Shown here: positions 32,454-41,091 of the stretch, in pieces
Numbering within the stretch: the stretch's first letter is position 1
Layout: every line of letters begins with the position of its first letter
Source of the DNA: Arthrobacter sp. P2b
Lineage (GTDB): Bacteria > Actinomycetota > Actinomycetes > Actinomycetales > Micrococcaceae
Direction of reading: 5' to 3'
DNA: 64,000 nucleotides
Assembly: GCF_900168295.1 (NCBI RefSeq)
Contig: NZ_FVZL01000001.1
Coordinates: forward strand, 248,001 to 312,000
Program-made: the position numbers and the translations under genes
Notes under the pieces: model-generated
The model's database searches: none
Told to the model about the DNA's origin: nothing
What the model saw: only the letters and a program-made list of their open reading frames with translations

Positions 32454-33278
32454 CTAACCCCCCAGCTGCACAGCCCCTTCGAGGTACCGCACGCACGTGC
32501 CGGAGAGCAGGGTGCGTGCGCCCTCCACGCGGCAAAGCACCGTGCCGCCCCTGGCCGAGAGCTGCCGGGCGGCCAGGACTGTGCTGCCCAGCCGGCCGGC
32601 CCAAAGCGGCGCAAGCTGGGAGTGGGCCGAACCGGTCACGGGGTCCTCGTCGATGCCGGCCCGGGCACCGAAGAACCGGGAGACAAAGTCATAGCCTGTT
32701 TCACCGCCTGCAGCGGTCACTACAACGCCGCGGACGGGCAGCTTCGCAAGCGCGCCAAAATCGGGCGACAGCGTGCGCACTGTCTCGGCATCCTCGACTA
32801 GGTGGATGAGGTCGGTGGCCAGGAAAGCCTCCAGCGCCGGAACCCCGAGGGCCTCGCTGACAACCGGGTCGACGGCCACCGGTTCGGGCATTTCGGAAGG
32901 GAAATCCAGGACGTAGCCCTCGCCGTCCCGCTCCACATACAGCCAGCCGCTGCGGCTCCAGAACTGCAGGCGCTTGGCGTCCGGGTGGACATCGGTGAAG
33001 AGGTACGACGCCGTGGCCAGGGTTGCATGCCCGCACAGGTCCACCTCGATAGCCGGCGTGAACCAACGGAGGTGGTAGGCGGGCTGCACAAAGTCGAAGG
33101 GCGTGGCCCCATCCGGGATCTCCGGGACGATGAAGGCGGTCTCGGAGAGGTTGTTCTCCTCGGCCAGCTGCTGGAGGACGCTGTCGTCCAGCCAGCGCTC
33201 CAGGGGCATCACGGCCGCCGGATTCCCTTCGAAAGGCCGGGTGGCGAAGGCGTCAATCTGGATCAGGGGTATGCGCAT
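32454..33278 (-). CDS. PhzF-family isomerase/epimerase
   Basis: This 274-residue protein has the two-lobed DAP-epimerase-like fold of the PhzF family. Recognisable parts are FATRPFEGNPAAV, the likely catalytic Glu in NLSETAFIV, VDLCGHATLATA and, in the second half, DEDPVTGSAHSQLAPLWA. It is complete for the family (about 260-300). There are no phenazine genes nearby, so a general isomerase or cyclase role is more likely than antibiotic synthesis. The ATG has GGAAAG upstream. It stands alone. Confidence 0.9.
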   Translation of the reverse strand: MRIPLIQIDAFATRPFEGNPAAVMPLERWLDDSVLQQLAEENNLSETAFIVPEIPDGATPFDFVQPAYHLRWFTPAIEVDLCGHATLATASYLFTDVHPDAKRLQFWSRSGWLYVERDGEGYVLDFPSEMPEPVAVDPVVSEALGVPALEAFLATDLIHLVEDAETVRTLSPDFGALAKLPVRGVVVTAAGGETGYDFVSRFFGARAGIDEDPVTGSAHSQLAPLWAGRLGSTVLAARQLSARGGTVLCRVEGARTLLSGTCVRYLEGAVQLGG

Positions 33279-33384
33279 ACTGTGTCCGCTTTCCTACGTA
33301 TAGCCGGGAACATTCCCACTACCGTAGCGGCGGACTGGACTGCAAAGTTAGAGCCAGTTGGAGGAAGTGGCCTTGGCGCACACG

Positions 33385-33425
33385 GCGACGGCGGCCTTCC
33401 GCACTAAACGGAAGGCCGCCGTCGC
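33385..33425 (-). terminator. long perfect hairpin after the molybdoenzyme gene
   Basis: A perfect 17-bp stem (GCGACGGCGGCCTTCCG and complement) closes a seven-base loop 22 bases beyond the stop of the leftward molybdoenzyme gene. There is no T run on that strand, so termination efficiency is uncertain. Confidence 0.6.
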
Positions 33426-33447
33426 TGTTTGTGGGGGTAGCCGCGGG

Positions 33448-35799
33448 TTATCCGGCCGTGGCCGGCTCCAGCGCCCCGGCAGCATCCTCCGCTGTTGCTT
33501 CGGTGTGCGGTTCGAAGCGGACGAACATGGCTTTGAAGCCCGGGGTGTTGGATTCCCGGGCGACGTTTTCCTTGTGGACCAGGGCGTTGGCTTCGGGGAA
33601 GTACGCGGCGGCGCAGCCCTTCGCGGTGGGGTAGGCCACGAGCCGGAACTTCTCCGCGCGGCGGTCAACGCCGCCGAAGGTGCTGACGACGTCCACGAGG
33701 TCGCGGTCGTTGTAGCCCTGTTCGGCGAGGTCCTCGGGGTGGATGAGGATCACGCGGCGGCCGCCGGAGATGCCGCGGTAGCGGTCGTCCAGGCCGTAGT
33801 AGGTGGTGTTGTACTGGTCGTGGCTGCGGATGGTCTGCAGCACCAGGTGCCCGGCCGGCGGGGTGAGGTATTCCAGCGGGCTGACGGTGAACCGGCCGCG
33901 GCCGATGTCCGTGGCGAACGAGCGGGTGTCCCGGGGCGGGTTGGGCAGCACGAAACCGTTTTTGGTCCGGACCCGGGCGTTGAAGTCCTCGAACCCGGGA
34001 AGGACCCGTTCGATGTGGTCCCGGATCACGTCGTAGTCCTCGGCCATGGCCTTCCAGTCCACGGAGTGGTCCGGGCCAAAGGTGGCCTCAGCCATCCGGG
34101 CTACGATCACCGGCTCGGCGAGCAGGTGCTCCGAGACCGGCGTCAGCCGGCCCTGCGTGGAGTGGACCACGGACATGGAGTCCTCCACGGACAGGAACTG
34201 CGCGCCCTTGGGGTGTTTGTCGTCCTTGTCGGTCCGGCCCAGGGTGGGAAGGATCAGCGAGGTGCGGCCGTGGACGATGTGGGAGCGGTTGGGCTTGGTG
34301 GAGATGTGCACGGTCAGCCCGATCCGCTGCATCCCTGCCTCCAGCATTTCGGTGTCCGAGCAGGCCAGGGAGAAGTTGCCGCCCATCGAGACGAACACGT
34401 CCACCTCGTTGCGTTCGAACGCCTCCATGGACTCCACGGCGTCGTAGCCGTGGTGCCGCGGGGAGGTAATGCCGAACTCGGTGTCGAGCGCTGTGAGGAG
34501 CCATTCCTTGGGTTTTTCCCAGATGCCCATGGTGCGGTCGCCCTGGACGTTGGAGTGGCCGCGCACGGGGCAGGCGCCGGCGCCTGGTTTGCCGAAGTTG
34601 CCCTGCAGCAGCAGGACGTTGACCATTTCCTTGATGGTGTCCACCGAGTGCGGCTGCTGCGTCACGCCCAGCGCCCAGCAGAAGATGGTGGCCTTGGACT
34701 TGATGAGCATCCCGGCGACGGTCTCGATCTGTTCCCGGGACAGGCCGGTGGCCTGCTCGGTCTCGGCCCAGTCCAGCTCCTTGCGGGCGTCGCGGTAGGC
34801 GTCGAACCCGTCGGTTTGGGCGGCGATGAAGGAATGGTCCACGACGGTCCCGGGGTTCCGTTCCTCCTCGGCCAGCAGCAGGTGGCCCAGCGCCTGGAAC
34901 AGGGCCAGGTCCCCGCCGACCTTGATCTGCAGGTACTCGTCAGCCAGCGGCGTGCCGCCGCCCACCACACCTGAGACGGTCTGCGGGTCCTTGAAGTTGA
35001 ACAGGCCCGCCTCGGGCAGCGGGTTGACCGCCACCACCTTGCCGCCCTTGTCCTTGCATTCCTTCAGCGCGGACAGCATGCGGGGGTGGTTGGTGCCGGG
35101 GTTCTGGCCCACCACGAAGATCAGCTCGGAATCGTGGATGTCCTCCAGGGACACGGTGCCCTTGCCGATGCCGATGGTCGGGTTCAGTGCCGAGCCGGAG
35201 GACTCGTGGCACATGTTGGAGCAGTCCGGCAGGTTGTTGGTGCCCAGCGCCCGTGCGAACAGCTGGTACATAAACGCGGTCTCGTTCGCGGTCCGGCCCG
35301 AGGTGTAGAACACGCACCGGTCAGCCGTGGTAGCCCGCATGTGCTCACCGATCAGCTCGAACGCCTCAGCCCAGGAGATCGGTGAGTAGTGGGTGTCACC
35401 TTCGCGGATTACCACCGGTTCACTCAGCCGGCCCTGGTTGCCCAGCCAATACTCCGTCTTGGTAGACAGCTCCGCGATGGAATGCTTAGCCCAGAACTCC
35501 GCCCCCACCGTGCGAAGGGTGTTTTCCTCGGCCACGGCCTTGGCGCCGTTCTCGCAGAACTCGGCGGCCTTTCGCTTCTTGTCCGACTCCGGCCACGCGC
35601 AGCCCGGGCAGTCAAAACCGCCGCGCTGGTTCAGCCGCAGCAACGACTGGGCCGTGCGGGTCACACCCGCCTGCGCCACCGCACGTTCCAGGGCGACCAT
35701 CACGGCCTTCACGCCGGCCGCCTCGGTCTTGGGCTTATGGACTTCGAGGTCGTCCTCGTTGATGTCCGCAACGGGTGCGGGCTGCTTACCGAACTTCAT
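33448..35799 (-). CDS. FdhF/YdeP-family molybdopterin oxidoreductase (probable formate dehydrogenase-like)
   Basis: This 783-residue protein belongs to the bis-MGD molybdoenzyme superfamily. Near residues 60-85 lies CPGCAWPESDKKRKAAEFC, the N-terminal iron-sulfur region of the YdeP-like group. Later motifs include CVFYTSGRTANETAF, CSNMCHESSG, FVVGQNPGTNHPRML, and the C-terminal cofactor domain with LTPVSEHL and LQTIRSHDQYNTTYYGLDDRYRG. No in-frame TGA for selenocysteine is seen. Family members are often annotated formate dehydrogenase, but few are tested. It is the third gene of an operon with mycothiol formaldehyde dehydrogenase and an MBL hydrolase, so oxidation of the resulting formate is a natural inference. 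The molybdate transporter lies 12 kb away. Confidence 0.87.
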   Translation of the reverse strand: MKFGKQPAPVADINEDDLEVHKPKTEAAGVKAVMVALERAVAQAGVTRTAQSLLRLNQRGGFDCPGCAWPESDKKRKAAEFCENGAKAVAEENTLRTVGAEFWAKHSIAELSTKTEYWLGNQGRLSEPVVIREGDTHYSPISWAEAFELIGEHMRATTADRCVFYTSGRTANETAFMYQLFARALGTNNLPDCSNMCHESSGSALNPTIGIGKGTVSLEDIHDSELIFVVGQNPGTNHPRMLSALKECKDKGGKVVAVNPLPEAGLFNFKDPQTVSGVVGGGTPLADEYLQIKVGGDLALFQALGHLLLAEEERNPGTVVDHSFIAAQTDGFDAYRDARKELDWAETEQATGLSREQIETVAGMLIKSKATIFCWALGVTQQPHSVDTIKEMVNVLLLQGNFGKPGAGACPVRGHSNVQGDRTMGIWEKPKEWLLTALDTEFGITSPRHHGYDAVESMEAFERNEVDVFVSMGGNFSLACSDTEMLEAGMQRIGLTVHISTKPNRSHIVHGRTSLILPTLGRTDKDDKHPKGAQFLSVEDSMSVVHSTQGRLTPVSEHLLAEPVIVARMAEATFGPDHSVDWKAMAEDYDVIRDHIERVLPGFEDFNARVRTKNGFVLPNPPRDTRSFATDIGRGRFTVSPLEYLTPPAGHLVLQTIRSHDQYNTTYYGLDDRYRGISGGRRVILIHPEDLAEQGYNDRDLVDVVSTFGGVDRRAEKFRLVAYPTAKGCAAAYFPEANALVHKENVARESNTPGFKAMFVRFEPHTEATAEDAAGALEPATAG

Positions 35800-35836
35800 T
35801 GTTCCAACTTCCTTACCGGCATACGTAGTTCTGGCA

Positions 35837-35877
35837 CCAGCAAAGGCGCACCAAGGTTCCTGGCGCGCCTTTGCTGG
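35837..35877. repeat. inverted repeat between MBL and molybdoenzyme genes
   Basis: CCAGCAAAGGCGC and GCGCCTTTGCTGG form a perfect 13-bp stem with a 15-base loop in the 99-bp gap inside the operon. It could set a partial stop or protect the upstream message and so lower molybdoenzyme output. No T run follows. Confidence 0.55.
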
Positions 35878-35898
35878 ACACTGCTGTTACTTCAATGG

Positions 35899-36519
35899 CT
35901 ACTGGGCGACCTTCGCCAGGGTTTCCTGCTCAGCGCCGATGGTGGTGTTGTCGCCGTGGCCGGTGCGGACCACAGTCTCGGCCGGCAGCACCAGCAGCCG
36001 CTCCCGGATCGAGGCCAGGATGGTCGGGTAGTCGCTGTAGGACCGGCCTGTTGCCCCGGGACCGCCGTTGAACAGCGTGTCTCCGGTGAAGACCGTTCCT
36101 TCGCTTTCCAGGTAGAAGCAGGTGGAGCCCGGCGAGTGGCCAGGGGTGTGGATGGACCGCAGCGTCGCGCCGCCGACTTCGAACAGGTCACCATCGTGGT
36201 GCTCCCGGTCCGGCTTCGTGTCCGGGTAGACCTGCTCCCACAGCACCAGGTCCTCCGGGTTCAGCACGATCGGGGCGCCCACGGCGTCCGCAACCTCCCG
36301 GGCGGCGCCGATGTGGTCGTTGTGCGCGTGCGTCAGCAGGATGGCCTTGACCTTCCGGCCGCGGACTTGGTTGATGATCGCCGCGGCATCGTGCGGGGAG
36401 TCAATGATCACGCATTCCTCGTCGTTGCCGACGATCCAGACGTTGTTGTCCACATCCCACGTGCCGCCGTCGAGCGAAAACGTCCCCGAGGTGACCAGGT
36501 TTTCAATCTGTACTGCCAT
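35899..36519 (-). CDS. metallo-beta-lactamase-fold hydrolase, candidate S-formylmycothiol hydrolase
   Basis: This 206-residue protein has the glyoxalase-II-like fold with the metal motif THAHNDHIG, the later HTPGHSPGSTCF, the bridging Asp in VFTGDTLFNGGPG and a final His in RTGHGDNTTIG. Its start overlaps the stop of the formaldehyde dehydrogenase gene by one base, indicating tight coupling. In mycobacteria an MBL gene likewise follows mscR. The inferred job is hydrolysis of S-formylmycothiol to formate and mycothiol; glyoxalase II activity is the alternative. Confidence 0.85.
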   Translation of the reverse strand: MAVQIENLVTSGTFSLDGGTWDVDNNVWIVGNDEECVIIDSPHDAAAIINQVRGRKVKAILLTHAHNDHIGAAREVADAVGAPIVLNPEDLVLWEQVYPDTKPDREHHDGDLFEVGGATLRSIHTPGHSPGSTCFYLESEGTVFTGDTLFNGGPGATGRSYSDYPTILASIRERLLVLPAETVVRTGHGDNTTIGAEQETLAKVAQ

Positions 36520-37604
36520 TACAGTTCCACCACCGAGCGCAGGACCTTGCCCTGGTGCATCTTTTCGAAGGCTTCCTCCACCTGGTCGATGGTGATGCGC
36601 TCCGACACGAAGGCGTCCAGGTCCAGGTTGCCCTGCTTGTAGTGGGACACCAGCATCGGGAAGTCGCGGGAGGGCAGGCAGTCGCCGTACCAGGAGGACT
36701 TCAGCGACCCGCCCCGGCCGAAGACATCCAGCAGCGGCAGCTCGAGCTGCATTTCCGGCGTCGGGACGCCCACCAGGACCACCCGGCCGGCGAGATCGCG
36801 GGCGTAGAACGCCTGCTTGTAGGTTTCGGGACGGCCGACGGCGTCAATCACCACGTCAGCGCCGTTGCCGCCGGTCAGCGCACGGATCGCCTCGACGGCG
36901 TCTTCCTGCTTGGAGTTCACCCCGTGTGTGGCACCCAGGGACTTGGCCATCTCGATCTTGTTGTCATCAATGTCCACGGCGATGATCGTCGTGGCACCGG
37001 CCAGCTTGGCCCCGGCGATCGCCGCGATGCCCACACCGCCGCAGCCGATCACGGCCACGGACTCGCCGCGCTTGACCTCGCCGGTGTTGATCGCCGCGCC
37101 GATGCCGGCCATCACACCGCAACCGAGCAGGCCCACCGCGGCAGCATCAGCTTCAGGGTCCACCTTGGTGCACTGCCCCGCCGCGACCAGCGTCTTCTCC
37201 GCAAACGCGCCGATACCCAGCGCGGGAGACAGCTCGGTGCCGTCCTCCAGGGTCATCTTCTGGGTGGCGTTGGCCGTGTTGAAGCAGTACTGCGGCTGGC
37301 CCTTGGCACACGCCCGGCACTGGCCGCACACCGCACGCCAGTTCAGTATCACGCGATCGCCCGGGACGACCTCGGTGACGTCCGGACCAACAGCACTGAC
37401 CACACCGGTGGCCTCATGGCCCAGCAGATACGGGAACTCGTCACCGATGCCGCCCTGCTTGTAATGCAGGTCAGTGTGGCAGACGCCGCAGGTGAGAATA
37501 TCCACCAGCGCCTCCCCCGGACCCGGGTCCGGCACCAAGATGGTCTCCAGCGACACCGGGGCATCCTTCTCCCGGGCGATGACGGCTTGAACTTTATGGA
37601 CCAT
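36519..37604 (-). CDS. mscR: S-(hydroxymethyl)mycothiol dehydrogenase (formaldehyde dehydrogenase)
   Basis: This 361-residue zinc-dependent medium-chain dehydrogenase oxidises the formaldehyde-mycothiol adduct to S-formylmycothiol with NAD. The catalytic zinc ligands lie in [11 protein letters not shown] and LGHEATGVV. The structural zinc cysteines lie in [15 protein letters not shown], and the NAD fold in [18 protein letters not shown]. Overall it reads as the mycothiol-type enzyme of actinobacteria rather than the glutathione type, which fits the lineage. It heads a leftward operon with an MBL hydrolase and a molybdoenzyme. Its promoter, with paired TTGC repeats just downstream of the -10, suggests repression lifted by an inducer. 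Confidence 0.92.
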   Translation of the reverse strand: MVHKVQAVIAREKDAPVSLETILVPDPGPGEALVDILTCGVCHTDLHYKQGGIGDEFPYLLGHEATGVVSAVGPDVTEVVPGDRVILNWRAVCGQCRACAKGQPQYCFNTANATQKMTLEDGTELSPALGIGAFAEKTLVAAGQCTKVDPEADAAAVGLLGCGVMAGIGAAINTGEVKRGESVAVIGCGGVGIAAIAGAKLAGATTIIAVDIDDNKIEMAKSLGATHGVNSKQEDAVEAIRALTGGNGADVVIDAVGRPETYKQAFYARDLAGRVVLVGVPTPEMQLELPLLDVFGRGGSLKSSWYGDCLPSRDFPMLVSHYKQGNLDLDAFVSERITIDQVEEAFEKMHQGKVLRSVVEL

Positions 37605-37722
37605 TGTTCTCGTGTTCCTTTCCTGGACCCGGGCGGATCCGGCGACTCGGCACCACGTGCCAATCTAGCTGACGCAAATGTGCCTGACGAGGCCGTCCTC
37701 CTGGTTTGCCAGCCGCAACCAA

Positions 37723-37754
37723 TTGCGTATTACACAACCAATTGCGCATAGCGC
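37723..37754. promoter_or_regulatory. paired TTGC repeats in the formaldehyde dehydrogenase promoter
   Basis: TTGCGTATTACACAA (37723-37737, itself palindromic) and TTGCGCATAGCGC (37742-37754) start 19 bp apart. They cover the expected transcription start of the leftward operon, a typical repressor position. The second shares TTGC-N-CATAGCG with the dimethylglycine oxidase promoter. Confidence 0.65.
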
Positions 37755-37762
37755 TACAGGAA

Positions 37763-37791
37763 AATATGACAGTGGCCACAGCACCTGTCAA
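37763..37791 (-). promoter_or_regulatory. sigma-70-type promoter of the formaldehyde dehydrogenase operon
   Basis: On the minus strand TTGACA (37791-37786) and CATATT (37768-37763) are separated by 17 bases. The leader to the ATG at 37604 would be about 150 bases. Confidence 0.7.
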
Positions 37792-37844
37792 TAGATATAT
37801 CAGTACGGAGTGCTTAATCTGCTGCCCGCAGTAGGCTGGATGGC

Positions 37845-38159
37845 ATGGCTTCTGAACAACCCCCTGCCGAGCGGCGCGAAGTAACAGTGCGCCGGGCCCC
37901 CAAATATGTGCCCTTCCTGATCCTTGGCGCATTGGTGGGGATTGCGGCCGCGGCGGTAGTGGCGTACGGCCTTCCCGGGAACGCCAGCTTCGATGCCGGC
38001 TCGGTCTTCGGCTTCTTCCTGGTGATGTTTGCCGGCTTCGGTGCCATCCTGGGCGCCGCGCTGGCCCTTATCCTGGACCGCCGCAGTATCAAGCGCCGGC
38101 AGCGGGCCGTGGTGGAGTCAGTTCCCGACTCTGAGCCGGACACCGATCCCCAGCCCTAG
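37845..38159 (+). CDS. small two-span membrane protein of unknown function
   Basis: This 104-residue protein has a charged N-terminus (about 1-20), two hydrophobic helices (about 22-43 and 50-78) and an acidic, basic-mixed cytoplasmic tail ending DSEPDTDPQP. Proteins of this shape often sit next to purF in actinobacteria, though no role is known. There is no Shine-Dalgarno. A TAGGCT hexamer lies seven bases before the ATG, so the message is probably leaderless. It ends 59 bases before purF and may be partly cotranscribed with it. Confidence 0.75.
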   Translation: MASEQPPAERREVTVRRAPKYVPFLILGALVGIAAAAVVAYGLPGNASFDAGSVFGFFLVMFAGFGAILGAALALILDRRSIKRRQRAVVESVPDSEPDTDPQP

Positions 38160-38206
38160 CTCCGGTCATAAACCGCGGGCCGGAAAAGTCATACCCCATG
38201 TCGTGA

Positions 38207-38212
38207 GATAAT
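38207..38212 (+). promoter_or_regulatory. -10 element giving a leaderless purF message
   Basis: GATAAT ends six bases before the GTG start of purF, and no ribosome binding site is present. Transcription would begin at the start codon. Confidence 0.55.
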
Positions 38213-38218
38213 CGACCA

Positions 38219-39889
38219 GTGGCACGCGGCGATGGAAAACTTTCCCATGATCTTCTCCCTGGCGAAAAAGGCCCGCAGGACGCTTGTGGCGTCTTCGGAG
38301 TCTGGGCACCAGGTGAAGAAGTAGCAAAACTTACCTATTACGGGCTGTATGCACTGCAGCACCGCGGTCAGGAGTCGGCTGGTATAGCCACCAGCGACGG
38401 CAAGCGGATCAACGTCTACAAGGACATGGGACTTGTCTCCCAGGTCTTCGACGAGACCACGCTGAACACCCTGACCGGGCACCTGGCCGTCGGCCACTGC
38501 CGCTACTCCACTACCGGCGCAAGCCACTGGGCCAACGCCCAGCCCACCCTCGGTGCCACCAGCACCGGCACCGTGGCCCTGGCGCACAACGGCAACCTGA
38601 CCAACACCGCCGAGCTCAACGCCATGATCCTGGAACGCAACGGCGGCAACCTCACCGGTGAAATGAAGCAGGGCAACACCTCGGACACCGCCCTGGTCAC
38701 GGCCCTGTTGGAAGGCGAAGAGGGCAAGACCCTCGAGGAGACCGCCACCGAACTCCTGCCCAAGATCAAGGGCGGCTTCTGCTTTGTCTTTATGGACGAA
38801 GGCACCCTCTACGCCGCGCGGGACACCTACGGCATCCGCCCGCTGGTCCTTGGCCGGCTGGAGCGCGGCTGGGTGGTCGCCTCGGAGCAGTCCGCACTGG
38901 CAACCGTGGGCGCCAGCTTCATCCGCGAAATCGAGCCCGGCGAGTTCATCGCCATCGACGAAGAGGGCGTGCGTTCCAAGCGCTTCGCCGAGCCGACGCC
39001 GGCCGGCTGCGTTTTCGAATACGTCTACCTTGCGCGCCCGGACGCCGCCATCGCCGGCCGCTCCGTCTACGAATCGCGCGTGGAGATGGGCCGCCAGCTG
39101 GCCCGGGAAAACACCCAGGTTGCGGACATCGTCATTCCGGTTCCGGAATCCGGCACCCCTGCCGCGGTGGGCTACGCCGAGGAATCCGGCATCCCCTTCG
39201 CCCACGGCTTCGTCAAGAACTCCTACGTGGGCCGTACCTTCATCCAGCCCTCGCAGACCCTCCGCCAGCTGGGTATCCGGCTCAAGCTCAACGCCCTTGA
39301 GTCCGTGATCCGCGGCAAGCGCGTGGTGGTGGTGGATGATTCGATCGTCCGCGGCAACACCCAGCGCGCCATCGTCCGGATGCTCCGGGAGGCCGGCGCC
39401 GCCGCCGTGCACGTCAAGATTTCCTCCCCGCCCGTCCAGTGGCCCTGCTTCTACGGCATCGACTTCGCCTCCCGGGCGGAACTGATCGCCAACGGCGCCA
39501 CCATCGAGGAGATCTCGCAGGCCATCGGTGCCGACTCGCTGGCGTACATCTCCGAGGACGGCATGATCGGCGCCACCCGGCAGCCGCGCGAACGCCTCTG
39601 CACCGCCTGCTTCACCGGCAAGTACCCCATCGAACTCCCGGGTTCGGACAAGCTGGGCAAGAACCTTTTGGAGCGCACCGACCTGGGCGGCCTGAAGCCC
39701 TCCCCGTCCGCCCTCCCGGGCCAAACTGCGGCCCTTGCCGTGGACCCCGAAGTGGACCCGGCCGAGAAGTCCGGTGCCACCGGCTGCGACCCCGGACCGG
39801 ACTCCGAGTTTGAAAACCTGCTGACCGAAGCCGACCTCGTGCCAGACGTACACGCCGCTGCCGGCGCTGACAAGAAAGAGTCCGTATGA
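38219..39889 (+). CDS. purF: amidophosphoribosyltransferase
   Basis: This 556-residue enzyme makes 5-phosphoribosylamine from PRPP and glutamine, the first step of purine synthesis. After a 22-residue propeptide, Cys23 in DACGVFGV becomes the N-terminal nucleophile of the glutaminase domain (YYGLYALQHRGQESAG, VGHCRYST). The PRPP site reads VVVVDDSIVRGNTQR, and four cysteines typical of the iron-sulfur form are present toward the C-terminus (including PCFYG and LCTACF). The start is GTG with no Shine-Dalgarno. The stop overlaps purM by four bases. Together they feed purine synthesis, opposite in direction to the purine breakdown genes elsewhere in the window. Confidence 0.97.
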   Translation: MARGDGKLSHDLLPGEKGPQDACGVFGVWAPGEEVAKLTYYGLYALQHRGQESAGIATSDGKRINVYKDMGLVSQVFDETTLNTLTGHLAVGHCRYSTTGASHWANAQPTLGATSTGTVALAHNGNLTNTAELNAMILERNGGNLTGEMKQGNTSDTALVTALLEGEEGKTLEETATELLPKIKGGFCFVFMDEGTLYAARDTYGIRPLVLGRLERGWVVASEQSALATVGASFIREIEPGEFIAIDEEGVRSKRFAEPTPAGCVFEYVYLARPDAAIAGRSVYESRVEMGRQLARENTQVADIVIPVPESGTPAAVGYAEESGIPFAHGFVKNSYVGRTFIQPSQTLRQLGIRLKLNALESVIRGKRVVVVDDSIVRGNTQRAIVRMLREAGAAAVHVKISSPPVQWPCFYGIDFASRAELIANGATIEEISQAIGADSLAYISEDGMIGATRQPRERLCTACFTGKYPIELPGSDKLGKNLLERTDLGGLKPSPSALPGQTAALAVDPEVDPAEKSGATGCDPGPDSEFENLLTEADLVPDVHAAAGADKKESV

Positions 39890-41028
39890 CTTCCGCTAGC
39901 CCCGCCAACAACTCCGGCATCACCTACGCCTCCGCCGGCGTCGATGTTGAAGCCGGCGACCGCGCCGTCGAGCTCATGAAGGGTGCCATCAAGGCAACCC
40001 ACAACTCCTCGGTGATCGGCGGGGTAGGCGGCTTCGCCGGCCTCTATGACGTCTCCCGGCTGCTGACCTACAAGAAGCCGCTCCTTGCCACCTCCACCGA
40101 CGGCGTGGGCACCAAGGTTGCCATCGCCCAGGCCATGGACATCCACGACACCATCGGTTTCGACCTGGTGGGTATGGTGGTGGACGACATCGTAGTGGTG
40201 GGCGCCGAACCCCTGTACATGACCGACTACATCGCCTGCGGCAAGGTGGTGCCGGAGCGCATCGCAGACATCGTCCGCGGCATCGCGGCTGCCTGCTCAG
40301 TTGCCGGCACGGCGCTGGTGGGCGGGGAAACCGCCGAGCACCCGGGCCTGCTGGGCGAGCACGAGTACGACGTCGCCGGTGCTGCCACCGGTGTCATCGA
40401 GGCGGACCACCTCCTGGGCCCGGAGCGCGTCCGCGCGGGCGACGTGGTGATCGGCATGGCCTCCTCAGGCCTGCACTCCAACGGCTACTCCCTGGTGCGC
40501 CGCGTGATCAACCACGCCGGCTGGGCACTGGACCGCCAGGTTTCCGAACTCGGCCGTACCCTGGGCGAGGAGCTTCTGGAGCCCACCCGCGTCTACGCCG
40601 CGGACTGCCTGGACCTGGCCCGCACGTTCCCGGTGACGGGCAGCGCTGCCGTTCACGGCTTCAGCCACGTGACCGGCGGCGGCCTCGCCGCCAACCTGGC
40701 GCGCGTCCTCCCCCAGGGGCTCGTGGCCACGTTGGACCGCGCCACCTGGGAACTGCCGGCCATCTTCAAGCTGGTGTCCGAGCTGGGCAACGTCCCGCTG
40801 GCGGACCTGGAGCGCACCCTCAACCTTGGCGTGGGCATGGTGGCCATCGTTTCCCCCGAAGCAGCGGACGCCGCCGTAGCCCGCCTGAACGACCGTGGCC
40901 TCCCGTCCTGGGTCATGGGCACCGTCACGGAGGATTCGGACTCAATCCTGAAGTCCGGCCCGGACTATGTCCAGGGCGCCAAGGGCGTGGACGGCGGCGC
41001 AGTCCGCCTGGTCAACGCCTACGCGTAA
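39886..41028 (+). CDS. purM: phosphoribosylformylglycinamidine cyclo-ligase
   Basis: This 380-residue ATP-dependent enzyme closes the imidazole ring to give aminoimidazole ribotide. Family segments are YASAGVDVEAGDRAVE, GGFAGLYDV, LLATSTDGVGTKVAIA, VGMVVDDIVVVGAEPLYMTDY, ALVGGETAEHPG and GFSHVTGGGLAANLARVLP. It is complete. It overlaps purF (ATGA) and ends at a wobble-rich hairpin ahead of a convergent VOC gene. Confidence 0.97.
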   Translation: MTSASPANNSGITYASAGVDVEAGDRAVELMKGAIKATHNSSVIGGVGGFAGLYDVSRLLTYKKPLLATSTDGVGTKVAIAQAMDIHDTIGFDLVGMVVDDIVVVGAEPLYMTDYIACGKVVPERIADIVRGIAAACSVAGTALVGGETAEHPGLLGEHEYDVAGAATGVIEADHLLGPERVRAGDVVIGMASSGLHSNGYSLVRRVINHAGWALDRQVSELGRTLGEELLEPTRVYAADCLDLARTFPVTGSAAVHGFSHVTGGGLAANLARVLPQGLVATLDRATWELPAIFKLVSELGNVPLADLERTLNLGVGMVAIVSPEAADAAVARLNDRGLPSWVMGTVTEDSDSILKSGPDYVQGAKGVDGGAVRLVNAYA

Positions 41029-41043
41029 GCACTACTCCCGCGG

Positions 41044-41083
41044 GCGCTCCGCGGCTGCCCTTTGACGGGCGGCTGCGGGGCGC
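41044..41083 (+). terminator. hairpin after purM
   Basis: A 17-bp helix (left arm beginning GCGCTCCGCGG, loop TTTGAC) forms fully only when three G-U pairs are allowed. There is no strong T run. Confidence 0.5.
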
Positions 41084-41091
41084 CGCTGCGT

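Noticed and set aside
32454..33278. PhzF protein as evidence of a phenazine cluster
   Set aside because: No other phenazine gene is present, and stand-alone PhzF-family proteins are common.
37723..37754. The TTGC repeats as promoter -35 elements for the rightward gene
   Set aside because: No matching -10 lies at proper spacing for the rightward gene, which has its own TAGGCT; the same repeat with the same spacing at dmg fits an operator better.
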